Source of the DNA: JAAGZL01 sp050288625
Lineage (GTDB): Bacteria; Pseudomonadota; Gammaproteobacteria; Chromatiales; Chromatiaceae
Assembly (NCBI GenBank): GCA_050288625.1
Contig: JBNKEE010000017.1
Location: 1 to 64,000, forward strand
Direction of reading: 5' to 3'
Length of the DNA stretch: 64,000 bases
Shown here: positions 9,776-18,611 of the stretch, piece after piece
Layout: the number at the start of each line of letters is the position of its first letter
Position numbering within the stretch: the stretch's first letter is position 1
Program-made: the position numbers and the translations under genes
Notes under the pieces: generated by a model
What the model was told of the DNA's origin: nothing
The model's input: the letters and a program-made list of their open reading frames with translations, nothing else
Database searches by the model: none

Positions 9776-10726
9776 ATGAGCATATCCATTGGCATAGTGA
9801 TGGACCCAATAGAATCCATCGTCGTATATAAAGACAGCACCTTCGCTATGATGTTGGAGGCTCAGGCTAGGAAGTGGGACATCTGGTATCTGGAGCTGAG
9901 CGATCTCTACCTTAAAGATCATCGCGCTCACGGCCGAATGCAACAGATAACAGTTAAAGACGACAAAGAATCATGGTTTAGCTTGGGTTCTGAACGTCAT
10001 GCACTTCTGAGCGAGTTAGATGTTATCCTGATGCGCAAAGATCCACCATTCGACATGGAGTACGTCTACTCTACATATATCCTGGAAGCTGCGGAAAAAG
10101 ATGGGGCTATTATAGTAAATCGCCCCAGCAGCCTGCGAGACGCAAACGAAAAACTCTTTACCTCCTGGTTCCCTCAATGCTGCACCTCAAGCGTAGTCAC
10201 AAGAAACAAGCAACAACTAGTTGATTTCCTTAACATTCATGGAGATATAATACTAAAACCTCTGGATGGCATGGGAGGCACTTCGATCTTTCGTCTACGC
10301 AGAGATGACCCCAACACCAACGTGGTAATCGAAACACTAACCGAACACGAAAACAGATACGCCATGGCACAACGCTTCCTGGCTGAGATTAGCGCTGGAG
10401 ATAAGCGCATCCTGATGGTGGATGGAGAGGCCATTCCCTACGCCCTGGCCCGTATCCCCAAGGCTGGTGAAACCCGTGGAAATCTGGCGGCCGGGGGACG
10501 TGGCGAAGGCCAGCCGCTGTCTGAGCGAGACCATTGGATAGCCCAGCAGGTCGGCCCTACCCTACGCGAAAAAGGTATCTTGTTTGCTGGGCTGGACGTA
10601 ATCGGCGACTATCTAACAGAGATAAATGTGACCAGCCCCACCTGCATCAGAGAACTTGATAGACAGTTCGGCCTGAACATAAGCGCTCAGCTACTGGATA
10701 AAATAGAAGAACGAATCAAGGCATGA
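9776..10726 (+). CDS. gshB: Glutathione synthetase
   Basis: This ATP-grasp ligase joins gamma-glutamylcysteine and glycine to give glutathione. Its 316 residues match the family. Visible are the N-terminal MDPIESIVVYKDSTFAMM, the substrate region VILMRKDPPFDMEYVYSTY, the ATP-grasp lysine in DIILKPLDGMGGTSIFR, the glycine-rich loop NLAAGGRGEGQPLS, and the metal-binding EINVTSPTCIRE. The start ATG at 9776 matches the usual N-terminus. It heads a tightly packed plus-strand run; its stop overlaps the next start (ATGA at 10723-10726). Confidence 0.97.
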   Translation: MSISIGIVMDPIESIVVYKDSTFAMMLEAQARKWDIWYLELSDLYLKDHRAHGRMQQITVKDDKESWFSLGSERHALLSELDVILMRKDPPFDMEYVYSTYILEAAEKDGAIIVNRPSSLRDANEKLFTSWFPQCCTSSVVTRNKQQLVDFLNIHGDIILKPLDGMGGTSIFRLRRDDPNTNVVIETLTEHENRYAMAQRFLAEISAGDKRILMVDGEAIPYALARIPKAGETRGNLAAGGRGEGQPLSERDHWIAQQVGPTLREKGILFAGLDVIGDYLTEINVTSPTCIRELDRQFGLNISAQLLDKIEERIKA

Positions 10727-11808
10727 AGAGAATAACCAGATTCTTGACCGCGATACTGCTAGCCGTTATTGCTCTAATCTCAACCAGCTGCGACCAACAA
10801 GAGCAGATCATAACCACTAGATTCCTTGCCTTCGGCACTCTGATAGACATGAGCATAGCTGGCCTCCCTAGAGAAGAGGCTGAAAAGGCTACCGCAGCCA
10901 TAGAGAAGGACTTTGCCTGGATGCATAAATCCTGGCACGCCTGGGACCCAGGTCCGCTAGGGCGAACCAACCGACTGATTTCAGAAGGTGCAACATTTGC
11001 CGTACCGCCTTCTGTGCTTGGACTGCTAAGGCTAGGTAGAGAGCTCTCTATACAGAGCGATCATCTGTTCAACCCAGCCATTGGCAAACTGATAGACGCG
11101 TGGGGTTTTCACAGCAACTCCCCGGAAGGACACAAACCACCTACACCAGAAAAGATCGACCAACTATTACAACAAAACCCACGCATGACCGATCTGGTGC
11201 TGAAGGGGATAAACCTGCACAGTACCAACCCAAATGTAAAACTGGATTTTGGCGCTTTCGGTAAGGGTTTCGGCATTGACCTCGCCATTGACCATCTGCG
11301 CCAACTGGGAGTAAAGAACGCTATTCTGAATGCCGGAGGCGACTTAAGGGCCATAGGATCCCCCAAAGGACGACCTTGGAAAATAGCAATTCGCCACCCA
11401 TCAGGACAAGGTGTATTGGCCAGTATAGAGGTGTCAGGCGATGAGAGCGTCTTCACATCCGGAGATTATGAACGCAACTTCAACTGGAAAGGTAAGCGTT
11501 ACCACCACATAATAGACCCACGCACTGGATACCCCGCAGTCGGCACCAGGTCGGTTACGGTAATACACCCTGATGCCGCTACCGCAGATGCAGCAGCCAC
11601 CGCCCTGTTTGTCGCCGGACCGGATAACTGGTACAACATTGCAAAAAAAATGGGGATAAAATATGTTCTTCTGGTTGACTCAAAAGACCAGGCATATATG
11701 AACCCAGCCATGAGGAAAAGGCTTACATTTGATTCAGACCAGTTCAAGATCAATATTAGCCCTCCACTGATAGAAGGGCACGGTAAGACAAGCACTAAGA
11801 ACAAATGA
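10723..11808 (+). CDS. apbE: FAD:protein FMN transferase, ApbE family lipoprotein
   Basis: ApbE enzymes attach FMN covalently to threonines of periplasmic-facing redox proteins such as NQR or RNF subunits. The N-terminus is a lipoprotein signal with lipobox ALISTSC, placing Cys23 as the lipidated residue. The body shows the family motifs: LDFGAFGKGFGIDLAIDHL, NAGGDLRAIGSP, HHIIDPRTGYPA and SVTVIHPDAATADAAATALF (metal site). It overlaps both gshB and the tonB-like gene by ATGA. In Pseudomonas gshB is followed directly by tonB, so this gene appears to be an insertion into a conserved order. Confidence 0.9.
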   Translation: MKRITRFLTAILLAVIALISTSCDQQEQIITTRFLAFGTLIDMSIAGLPREEAEKATAAIEKDFAWMHKSWHAWDPGPLGRTNRLISEGATFAVPPSVLGLLRLGRELSIQSDHLFNPAIGKLIDAWGFHSNSPEGHKPPTPEKIDQLLQQNPRMTDLVLKGINLHSTNPNVKLDFGAFGKGFGIDLAIDHLRQLGVKNAILNAGGDLRAIGSPKGRPWKIAIRHPSGQGVLASIEVSGDESVFTSGDYERNFNWKGKRYHHIIDPRTGYPAVGTRSVTVIHPDAATADAAATALFVAGPDNWYNIAKKMGIKYVLLVDSKDQAYMNPAMRKRLTFDSDQFKINISPPLIEGHGKTSTKNK

Positions 11809-12689
11809 GCAACGCAGCCGCAATCACCGCCGTAGACCGCCTTGGCCTAACCCTCTTTGTCGCAATCAGCATGCATGCGGTTGGTATTCTGGGGGTCAGC
11901 TTCACCATGGAGAAGCCAAAAAAACTACCTCCGGCAGATCGCACCCTGGAGATCGTTGTCGTACACAATAAATCCAGAATAAAGGATCCGAAGAAAGCAG
12001 ATTTTCTAGCACAGCATAGCCAAGAAGGCGGTGGCTCAAAAGAGAAGGCAGAGCGCCCAACCACCGATAGCCTTCAACCTATAACAAAACAGTCCAATAA
12101 GCCAAACCAAGTTAACACCCCTGCAACACCTCCATCTGAGCCTACAGCTTCTCAAAAAAAGAAGCTGCTCAGCACCAAGACAGAATCGAAGAAAAAGACC
12201 AAAGACGCACCGAACAAGCCAAAAAAGAAACTGCGAACACTCAACACTGCTCAACTGCTGGCCAGCACCGACAAGGAAATATCCAGGCTTACGGCTGAAC
12301 TAAACCGCAAAACCAAGGCCTATGCCAAACGCCCACGCCGTAAGTTTGTTAGCGCCAGCACCAAAGAGTACAAATACTCCAACTATCTCGATGCCTGGAG
12401 ACGCAAAGTTGAGCGCATCGGAAATATCAATTATCCGGACGAGGCCAGAAGACAAAAGCTATATGGCAACTTGGTGCTGTTGGTTTCACTGCGCGCAGAC
12501 GGAACCATCTATGAGATTGAGGTCAGACGCTCATCCGGCCATAAAATTCTGGATGATGCAGCGATACGAATCGTCCGTCTGGCGGCGCCCTATGCGCCCT
12601 TCCCGGCCGAGATCAGAAAAGAGACAGATATATTAGACATAACCAGGACCTGGCAATTTCTCAGCGGCAATAGATTATTGTCAAAGTAA
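11805..12689 (+). CDS. tonB: TonB-family energy transducer
   Basis: TonB proteins carry energy from the inner-membrane ExbBD motor to outer-membrane receptors. The 294 residues show an N-terminal membrane helix at about 14-34, a long Lys/Pro/Ser-rich periplasmic spacer at about 40-150, a helical stretch, and a C-terminal TonB fold with INYPDEARRQKLYGNLVLLV and IYEIEVRRSSGHKILDDAA. No exbB or exbD is nearby. The same position next to gshB holds a TonB-type protein in Pseudomonas that has been linked to twitching, which would fit the neighbouring pil genes, but a role here is inference. Confidence 0.88.
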   Translation: MSNAAAITAVDRLGLTLFVAISMHAVGILGVSFTMEKPKKLPPADRTLEIVVVHNKSRIKDPKKADFLAQHSQEGGGSKEKAERPTTDSLQPITKQSNKPNQVNTPATPPSEPTASQKKKLLSTKTESKKKTKDAPNKPKKKLRTLNTAQLLASTDKEISRLTAELNRKTKAYAKRPRRKFVSASTKEYKYSNYLDAWRRKVERIGNINYPDEARRQKLYGNLVLLVSLRADGTIYEIEVRRSSGHKILDDAAIRIVRLAAPYAPFPAEIRKETDILDITRTWQFLSGNRLLSK

Positions 12690-12728
12690 GGGTTGCGGTA
12701 ATCCGGTGTTCACTCAATACTATAAAGC

Positions 12729-13292
12729 ATGAACAGCAGCACAAACCTGACCAACCAGTTCCTAATCGCCATGCCTAGCATGGAGGACATGAATTTCTCC
12801 CAAACGGTCACCTATATCTGCGAACACAACCATGAGGGAGCCATGGGCATCGTGGTAAACCGCCCCACCAACCTACATCTTAACGATATCCTGGAGCAGT
12901 TGGATATCACCGACATTGATCTGGAAGCAGGTGAAGAATCCATCTATATAGGCGGCCCTGTGCAACCAGAGCGCGGATTTGTTCTGCACAGTGATAACAG
13001 CAATTGGGACTCCACCCTGAAGGTTACTTCGGAGATAGCGGTAACCACGTCCAGGGATATCCTGGAATCCATAGCGGCCGGCAACGGGCCCCGCAGCCAT
13101 CTGGTGGCGCTTGGGTACGCTGGCTGGGCCAGCGGGCAACTGGAAGACGAGATCTCGGCCAATGCATGGCTGAACGGACCTGCCGATTCCCAAATCATCT
13201 TCAATACACCCCCTGAACTACGCTGGAGGGCTGCGGCCAAGTTACTGGGCGTAGATATGAACCTATTATCAGGTGATGCTGGACATGCGTAA
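12729..13292 (+). CDS. yqgE: YqgE/AlgH family protein
   Basis: A 187-residue protein of the UPF0301 family whose biochemical function is not established. The family signature is clear: LTNQFLIAMPSMEDMNFSQT, EGAMGIVVNRPTN, YIGGPVQPERGFVLHS and LGYAGWASGQLEDEI. It lies between tonB and ruvX, the usual order in gammaproteobacteria, with about 50 bases to ruvX. AlgH was named for an effect on alginate synthesis in Pseudomonas; nothing in this window indicates alginate genes. Confidence 0.93.
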   Translation: MNSSTNLTNQFLIAMPSMEDMNFSQTVTYICEHNHEGAMGIVVNRPTNLHLNDILEQLDITDIDLEAGEESIYIGGPVQPERGFVLHSDNSNWDSTLKVTSEIAVTTSRDILESIAAGNGPRSHLVALGYAGWASGQLEDEISANAWLNGPADSQIIFNTPPELRWRAAAKLLGVDMNLLSGDAGHA

Positions 13293-13340
13293 GGATATAA
13301 CTACAATAGGCGCAAACCTAGAGGCCACAACCAACAAATA

Positions 13341-13742
13341 ATGACGACCTTACTTGGATTTGACTACGGACAAGCTAAGATAGGCGTTGCCGTTGGTCAG
13401 ACCATGACAGGTACCGCGTCACCCCTTGAGACACTCCGCGCCATCCAACAACATCCGGACTGGGATGGAATCACTCGCCTGATAAGCACCTGGGAACCAC
13501 AAGAACTGGTAGTGGGGCTCCCATTCAACATGGACGATACCGAGGCCGAGCCGGCAGACAAGGCACGCCGCTTCGCAAGACAACTCGAAGGCCGGTACCA
13601 TCTCAGGGTACACTTAGTGGACGAGCGTCTTACATCGATTGAGGCCAAAAACAGATTAACGCGGAAACCGAAAAATATAGAAGAACTAGACGCAATAGCG
13701 GCGCAACTAATTCTGGAAACCTGGTTAAGTGAGCAAAACTAA
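13341..13742 (+). CDS. ruvX: RuvX/YqgF Holliday-junction-resolvase-like RNase
   Basis: A 133-residue RNase H-fold protein implicated in 16S rRNA 5' end maturation and formerly called a putative Holliday junction resolvase. Acidic active-site motifs are LLGFDYGQAKIGVAVGQ near the N-terminus, ELVVGLPFNMD in the middle, and HLVDERLTSIEA followed by a C-terminal LDAIAAQLILETWL. The ATG at 13341 gives the standard N-terminus. The 3' end overlaps the proposed GTG start of pyrR by 14 bases. Confidence 0.93.
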   Translation: MTTLLGFDYGQAKIGVAVGQTMTGTASPLETLRAIQQHPDWDGITRLISTWEPQELVVGLPFNMDDTEAEPADKARRFARQLEGRYHLRVHLVDERLTSIEAKNRLTRKPKNIEELDAIAAQLILETWLSEQN

Positions 13743-14301
13743 TATCTACATGCAAGCACAAGAGATAGATGGACTGATAAACGAGATGTATCAGGCCCTT
13801 AAGACGCGCCTGAACATGCAAAAGATAACTAACCCCGCCATTATCGGCATACACACTGGTGGTGCCTGGCTGGCAGAGCGTTTTCACCAGATGCTAGATA
13901 TCAAGGAGCCGTTAGGGATACTAGACATATCATTCTATCGGGACGATTTCTCACAAGTTGGGGTTAACCCCCAGGTGCGCCCATCCAACATTCCGTTCAA
14001 TGTGGACGATCAACATATAATCCTGGTGGACGATGTACTCCAGACGGGACGCACTATCCGCGCAGCCATGAACGAGATCTTCGATTACGGACGTCCCGCA
14101 TCCATCACCCTGGTCACCCTGGTGGATAGAAGTGGTCGGGAATTGCCGATACAACCCAATGTGGTCGGTGTGCGTCCGCCACTCAATCTAGATCAACACA
14201 TAACACTTACCGGTCCAGATCCACTGAGCCTGGTTATTGGAGAATCCAAACATGAGGCCAGGGACGAAACGAAAGACCAAGGAAGATCTGACAGTGAATG
14301 A
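13729..14301 (+). CDS. pyrR: PyrR, bifunctional pyrimidine regulator / uracil phosphoribosyltransferase homologue
   Basis: A PRTase-fold protein with the PRPP loop IILVDDVLQTGRTIRAAM and the downstream FDYGRPASITLVTLVDRSGRELP typical of PyrR. In Gram-positive bacteria it regulates pyr mRNA; in Pseudomonas the homologue lies ahead of pyrB. The frame begins at a GTG (13729) overlapping ruvX; an ATG at 13750 would give a start seven codons shorter that fits the family length equally well. No PyrR-type attenuator hairpin is evident between pyrR and pyrB, whose coding regions overlap. Confidence 0.88.
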   Translation: MSKTNIYMQAQEIDGLINEMYQALKTRLNMQKITNPAIIGIHTGGAWLAERFHQMLDIKEPLGILDISFYRDDFSQVGVNPQVRPSNIPFNVDDQHIILVDDVLQTGRTIRAAMNEIFDYGRPASITLVTLVDRSGRELPIQPNVVGVRPPLNLDQHITLTGPDPLSLVIGESKHEARDETKDQGRSDSE

Positions 14302-15277
14302 TATAGACAACAATCTGCAACTAGGACCGAACGGAAGATTGCGCCACTTCCTTTCGATCGACGGCCTGAATAAAGCGCTCTTAACCGAGATCCTGAATAC
14401 GGCGGAGTCATTCACTGGCGTCTCCGAGCGTACGGTCAAAAAGGTGCCTCTGCTACGTGGCAAGGTGATAACCAACCTCTTCTTCGAAACCAGCACCCGC
14501 ACCCGCACCACCTTTGAACTAGCGGCTAAGCGTCTCTCAGCGGATGTACTCAGCCTCAACATCAACACCTCATCCACCTCCAAGGGTGAGACTTTGCTTG
14601 ATACCCTGCGTAACCTGGAGGCGATGCACTGTGACATGTTCATCGTCCGGCACAGGGACAGTGGCGCAGCCAACTTCATCGCCACACATGCAGCGCCGCA
14701 CATAAGTGTCATTAACGCCGGAGATGGCCGCCACTCCCACCCCACTCAGGCCATGTTGGACATGTTCACCATCAGGCGCCACAAGAAACAGATTGAGGGC
14801 CTCAAGGTAGCCATAGTTGGAGATATCCTGCACTCAAGAGTGGCCCGTTCCCAGATCCTGGCCCTCAACACCCTGGGAGCGGAAGAGGTGCGGGTAATAG
14901 CCCCCAAGACCCTGTTACCTGCAGAGGCGGAATCACTCGGCGTAAAGGTGTTTCACGACCTAGAGCAAGGCATCAGCGATGTGGATGTGGTAATCATGCT
15001 GCGCCTGCAGAAAGAACGCATGGGCAACGCCATGCTCCCCAGCGAACATGAATACTTCCAACTCTACGGACTAACAGAAGAGCGCCTGGAAGCAGCCAAG
15101 CCAGACGCCATAGTGATGCACCCCGGGCCGATCAACCGTGGGGTTGAGATGGCATCTCAGGTTGCGGACGGCCCAAGATCTGTAATCCTGCAGCAGGTCA
15201 GTTTCGGCATAGCGGTGCGCATGGCAGTAATGTCCATGGCCATGGGGACGGTGAAGCCTGGAGCCAAAAAGATATGA
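14294..15277 (+). CDS. pyrB: Aspartate carbamoyltransferase catalytic chain
   Basis: The enzyme condenses carbamoyl phosphate with aspartate, the committed step of pyrimidine synthesis. Motifs are the carbamoyl-phosphate loop FFETSTRTRTTFELAAKRL, the SSTSKGET loop, HPTQAMLDM, and VMHPGPINRGVE. The preferred start is GTG at 14294, preceded by GGAAGA at 14281-14286 and overlapping the pyrR end by 8 bases; this gives 327 residues starting NDIDNNLQLG, matching the class A2 ATCase length. An upstream TTG at 14237 in the same frame is less likely. It is followed without a gap by the PyrC' gene, as in the Pseudomonas-type complex. Confidence 0.95.
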   Translation: MNDIDNNLQLGPNGRLRHFLSIDGLNKALLTEILNTAESFTGVSERTVKKVPLLRGKVITNLFFETSTRTRTTFELAAKRLSADVLSLNINTSSTSKGETLLDTLRNLEAMHCDMFIVRHRDSGAANFIATHAAPHISVINAGDGRHSHPTQAMLDMFTIRRHKKQIEGLKVAIVGDILHSRVARSQILALNTLGAEEVRVIAPKTLLPAEAESLGVKVFHDLEQGISDVDVVIMLRLQKERMGNAMLPSEHEYFQLYGLTEERLEAAKPDAIVMHPGPINRGVEMASQVADGPRSVILQQVSFGIAVRMAVMSMAMGTVKPGAKKI

Positions 15278-16560
15278 CCATGGCGAACAGAATCGAGATA
15301 ATCAATGGACGTCTCATTGATCCCGCGAACGGCATCGACGAAATAAAGAACCTGTTCATCGAAGATGGCAAGGTCTGCGCTATAGGCAAAGCGCCGAAAG
15401 GCTTTAAGGCAGACCTGACCGTCGACGCCTCAGGACAGATAGTTTGTCCTGGGCTTGTGGACCTAAGCGCCAGGACACGAGAACCTGGCCAGGAACACAA
15501 AGCGACCATTGAGAGTGAGACCAGAGCAGCTGCAAAAGGGGGCATTACCACCATATGCTGCCCACCAGACACTAGTCCGGTTATCGACACACCTGCCGTG
15601 GCCAGCATGATCTACAACAGAGGTATGGAGATAGGCTACGCCAGAGTCCTCCCCATAGGAGCACTTACCCAAGGTCTAGAGGGAAGCCAGCTCAGCGAGA
15701 TGGTGGCACTTACTAAAGCGGAATGCCCAGTCCTCAGCAACGCCTACGCCCCACTTGCCAACACCCTGGTGGAAAGACGTGCACTAGAATATGCAGCCAC
15801 CTTTGGTATCACCATTGTTATACGACCGGAAGACAGACATCTGCGTGACAGCGGTTGTGTGCATGAAGGTCCGGTCAGCTCCCGTCTCGGTCTACCCGGC
15901 ATACCGGAGGCGGCAGAGAGCGTGGCCGTGGCCAGAGACCTCGCGCTAGCTGCCCACACGGGATGTACTGTACATTTTCATGCCATATCTACGGCCACAG
16001 CCCTGGAGATGATATCTGATGCGCAAAAGAAGGGTATTCAGATAACCGCCAACGTTGCGGCCCATCAACTACACCTCACAGAGGATTGCGTAGATGGATT
16101 TAACAGCAACTGCCACGTCATCCCTCCCCTGCGCACGCAAAAAGACAGAGAGCAACTGCGCAAGGGTCTAGCCAGTGGAGTAATCAAGGCCATCTGTTCT
16201 GATCACCAACCACACGACCCGGATGCCAAAGAGGACCCGTTCCCATCAACCACACCAGGCATCTCAGCCATTGAGACCCTGCTGGGACTCACCCTGAAAC
16301 TGGTAGAAGAAGGCGTCATTGAGATGAGTGACGCCATAGCCCGCGTCACCAGCGGGCCCGCCGAGGTACTCGGCTTGCCATTGGGACAGCTCAGCGTGGG
16401 CGCGGATGCGGACGTCTGTATATTCGATCCGGCCAAGAGATGGAAACTGGAGGCAAGTTCCATGCTGAGCGCAGGGAAAAACACTCCATTCCTGGATCAG
16501 GAGTTTACCGGAGAGGTGACCCACACCCTGCTCCAGGGCAAGGTAGTATTCAAGGCCTGA
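15274..16560 (+). CDS. pyrC': PyrC', non-catalytic dihydroorotase-like subunit of the ATCase complex
   Basis: Overall a 428-residue amidohydrolase of the class I dihydroorotase type, but the metal site is broken. The family motif D-x-H-x-H-x-R is here DLSARTREPG (residues 63-72), with Ser65 and Arg67 in place of both histidines, and the later H-x-E-D is IRPEDRHL. In Pseudomonas the same kind of inactive PyrC' is needed to assemble dodecameric ATCase with PyrB. The start overlaps pyrB by ATGA (15274-15277), consistent with coupled synthesis of two subunits. A catalytic dihydroorotase must then be encoded elsewhere. Confidence 0.9.
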   Translation: MTMANRIEIINGRLIDPANGIDEIKNLFIEDGKVCAIGKAPKGFKADLTVDASGQIVCPGLVDLSARTREPGQEHKATIESETRAAAKGGITTICCPPDTSPVIDTPAVASMIYNRGMEIGYARVLPIGALTQGLEGSQLSEMVALTKAECPVLSNAYAPLANTLVERRALEYAATFGITIVIRPEDRHLRDSGCVHEGPVSSRLGLPGIPEAAESVAVARDLALAAHTGCTVHFHAISTATALEMISDAQKKGIQITANVAAHQLHLTEDCVDGFNSNCHVIPPLRTQKDREQLRKGLASGVIKAICSDHQPHDPDAKEDPFPSTTPGISAIETLLGLTLKLVEEGVIEMSDAIARVTSGPAEVLGLPLGQLSVGADADVCIFDPAKRWKLEASSMLSAGKNTPFLDQEFTGEVTHTLLQGKVVFKA

Positions 16561-16565
16561 CCCCT

Positions 16566-17450
16566 ATGACTGGTAAAACAAAATCACATCGCTCCACCAT
16601 ATACGTCGAGGAGGCGGAGATACTCAGCCACGAAGCTTTTGCTGGGGATCAGTTCCTATTGCGTGTTAGCGCCCCAGAATGCGCCGCCAAGGCCAGACCA
16701 GGTAGCTTTGTCCATCTGCAATGTAGCCAACAGCGCCCTCTACGTAGACCTATCTCTATCATGCGGACATCACCAACGGATGGCTGGGTGGAGTTACTGT
16801 ATAAAAAGGTCGGACGTGGAACAGCCCTATTGTCTAAACGTAGAGTAGGAGAATCGATAAACATCATAGGACCGATCGGTAATCCGTTTAAGATCCATCT
16901 GGAACGACCACGACCTCTGCTGATAGGAGGTGGTGTAGGTCTTCCACCCATGATCTTTTTAGCGGAAACCATCCATCAAAAAAACGATATCCACCCGTTT
17001 GTAATATTAGGGTCTGAGGTACCTTTCCCCTTTATACCTTGCCCTTCACAGACGGTGATTACAGGCATCCCTCAGGAAACAATTGCCACCATGCCTTTAT
17101 TGGAGGATTGGGGGATACCCAACCGCCTCACAAGTCTCCAGGGATTCCCAGGGTGCCATAACGGATTCGTCACAGATCTAGCCAAACTATGGCTGGATTC
17201 ACTGGATACCGAGATACATTCCCAAATAGAAGTATTCGCCTGCGGCCCCAACCCCATGCTGAAGGCCGTTGCCAGACTGTGTCAGGAGTACAACCTACCC
17301 TGCCAAGTATCTCTGGAAGAGTACATGGCCTGCGGTGTCGGTGGTTGTGCCGGCTGTGTAGTACAAGTTGCGGAAGATTCGGGCCCGGCTATGCGCCGGG
17401 TTTGCGTTGATGGTCCAGTATTCGACGCCAAGTCCGTATTTAACGATTAA
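16566..17450 (+). CDS. PyrK-like flavin/iron-sulfur electron transfer protein
   Basis: The 294 residues match the dihydroorotate dehydrogenase electron-transfer (PyrK) family: a ferredoxin-reductase-type FAD domain with LRRPISIMRTS, an NAD-binding part with LLIGGGVGLPPMIFLA and VFACGPNPMLKAVARL, and a C-terminal [2Fe-2S] loop with Cys256, Cys261, Cys264 and Cys280 (C-x4-C-x2-C-x15-C). The ATG at 16566, six bases after pyrC', is chosen over a longer frame inside pyrC'. No class 1B PyrD partner is in the window, and gammaproteobacteria usually use the quinone-linked PyrD, so the electron partner is unknown. Its stop abuts that of pilU. Confidence 0.85.
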   Translation: MTGKTKSHRSTIYVEEAEILSHEAFAGDQFLLRVSAPECAAKARPGSFVHLQCSQQRPLRRPISIMRTSPTDGWVELLYKKVGRGTALLSKRRVGESINIIGPIGNPFKIHLERPRPLLIGGGVGLPPMIFLAETIHQKNDIHPFVILGSEVPFPFIPCPSQTVITGIPQETIATMPLLEDWGIPNRLTSLQGFPGCHNGFVTDLAKLWLDSLDTEIHSQIEVFACGPNPMLKAVARLCQEYNLPCQVSLEEYMACGVGGCAGCVVQVAEDSGPAMRRVCVDGPVFDAKSVFND

Positions 17451-18578
17451 TCACCAGTCTTCTTCATTAACCAGGGAGATATCGTCCATCTCCACCGAGT
17501 ATTGATCAACATCTCCACTACCGAGCTTAATCATCAGACGCACCTCATTGGCCGAATCGGCATGCAGGATAGCGTCATCGTAGGTGATCTCGCCTTCGGA
17601 ATAGAGGGCGTATAGCGCCTGGTCAAAGGTCATCATTCCATGCTCGGTTGAACGCTTCATAAGCTCTTTCAACTTATGTATTTCGCCTTTACGTATCAGA
17701 TCAGCGGCCAGCGGTGTGTTTATTAGCACCTCGACCACCGGCCTTCTACTCTTGCCATCCGGTCGACGTATCAGTTGCTGCGCCACTATTGCACGTAAGT
17801 TTAGAGAGAGATCCATAAACACTTGGTTATGCCGGTCCTCCGGGAAGAAGTTGATGATCCTATCCAAGGCCTGGTTTGCATTGTTCGCATGAAGCGTAGA
17901 GAGGCAGAGATGACCCGTCTCGGCGAAGGCTATGGCATGTTCCATGGTCTCACGAGTACGGATCTCGCCGATGAGTATCACGTCCGGGGCCTGTCGCAAG
18001 GTGTTTTTGAGCGCAACCTCGTAGGACTCAGTATCTATACCAACTTCTCGTTGGGTCACAATGCACCCTGAGTGGTTATGAGTGAACTCTATCGGGTCTT
18101 CAACGGTAACTATATGGCCACTGCTATTGTTGTTTCGATACTCCAACATAGCAGCCAACGAAGTGGATTTACCGGTACCTGTAGCGCCCACAAACATAAC
18201 CAACCCACGTTTGGTCATTGCCAGATCTTTAAGGATTGGGGGGAGTAACAGCTGCTCCATGTTCGGAATTTCGTTTTCTATACGACGCAACACCATACCA
18301 ACCGAATCGCGTTGAATATATGAACTTACACGAAATCGACCGATGCCTTTTGCACTAATGGCGAAGTTACATTCATTAGTGTTGGTAAACTCTTCTCTTT
18401 GGGCTGGAGTCATCAGACCAAACACCAACTCTCTGGTTTGTTCTTCAGTCAACTTTGCCTTAGATATAGGGGAGATACGTCCATGCACCTTGATACTGGG
18501 AGGCATACCGACCGTAATAAACAGGTCAGATGCCTTCTTTTCACGCATAAGTTTAAGGATCCCATTAAAGTCCATCAC
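17451..18578 (-). CDS. pilU: PilU, type IV pilus twitching ATPase
   Basis: A PilT-like hexameric ATPase that assists pilus retraction. Motifs are Walker A GATGTGKST, the Asp box ending VEDPIEFTH, Walker B VILIGEIRTRETM and the His box HLCLSTLHANNANQ. The 375 residues include the PilU-type extended C-terminus with an acidic tail ending NEEDW, which separates it from PilT. It lies 33 bases downstream of pilT on the same strand, the conserved pilT-pilU pair. A start one codon later (second Met) is equally possible. Confidence 0.95.
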   Translation of the reverse strand: MMDFNGILKLMREKKASDLFITVGMPPSIKVHGRISPISKAKLTEEQTRELVFGLMTPAQREEFTNTNECNFAISAKGIGRFRVSSYIQRDSVGMVLRRIENEIPNMEQLLLPPILKDLAMTKRGLVMFVGATGTGKSTSLAAMLEYRNNNSSGHIVTVEDPIEFTHNHSGCIVTQREVGIDTESYEVALKNTLRQAPDVILIGEIRTRETMEHAIAFAETGHLCLSTLHANNANQALDRIINFFPEDRHNQVFMDLSLNLRAIVAQQLIRRPDGKSRRPVVEVLINTPLAADLIRKGEIHKLKELMKRSTEHGMMTFDQALYALYSEGEITYDDAILHADSANEVRLMIKLGSGDVDQYSVEMDDISLVNEEDW

Positions 18579-18611
18579 TATCTCCAGAACATCATTTCAA
18601 TAACAGTACCG

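Noticed and set aside
14237..14293. Upstream TTG start extending pyrB
   Set aside because: It would overlap pyrR by 65 bases and lengthen the protein beyond family size; the GTG at 14294 has a good ribosome site.
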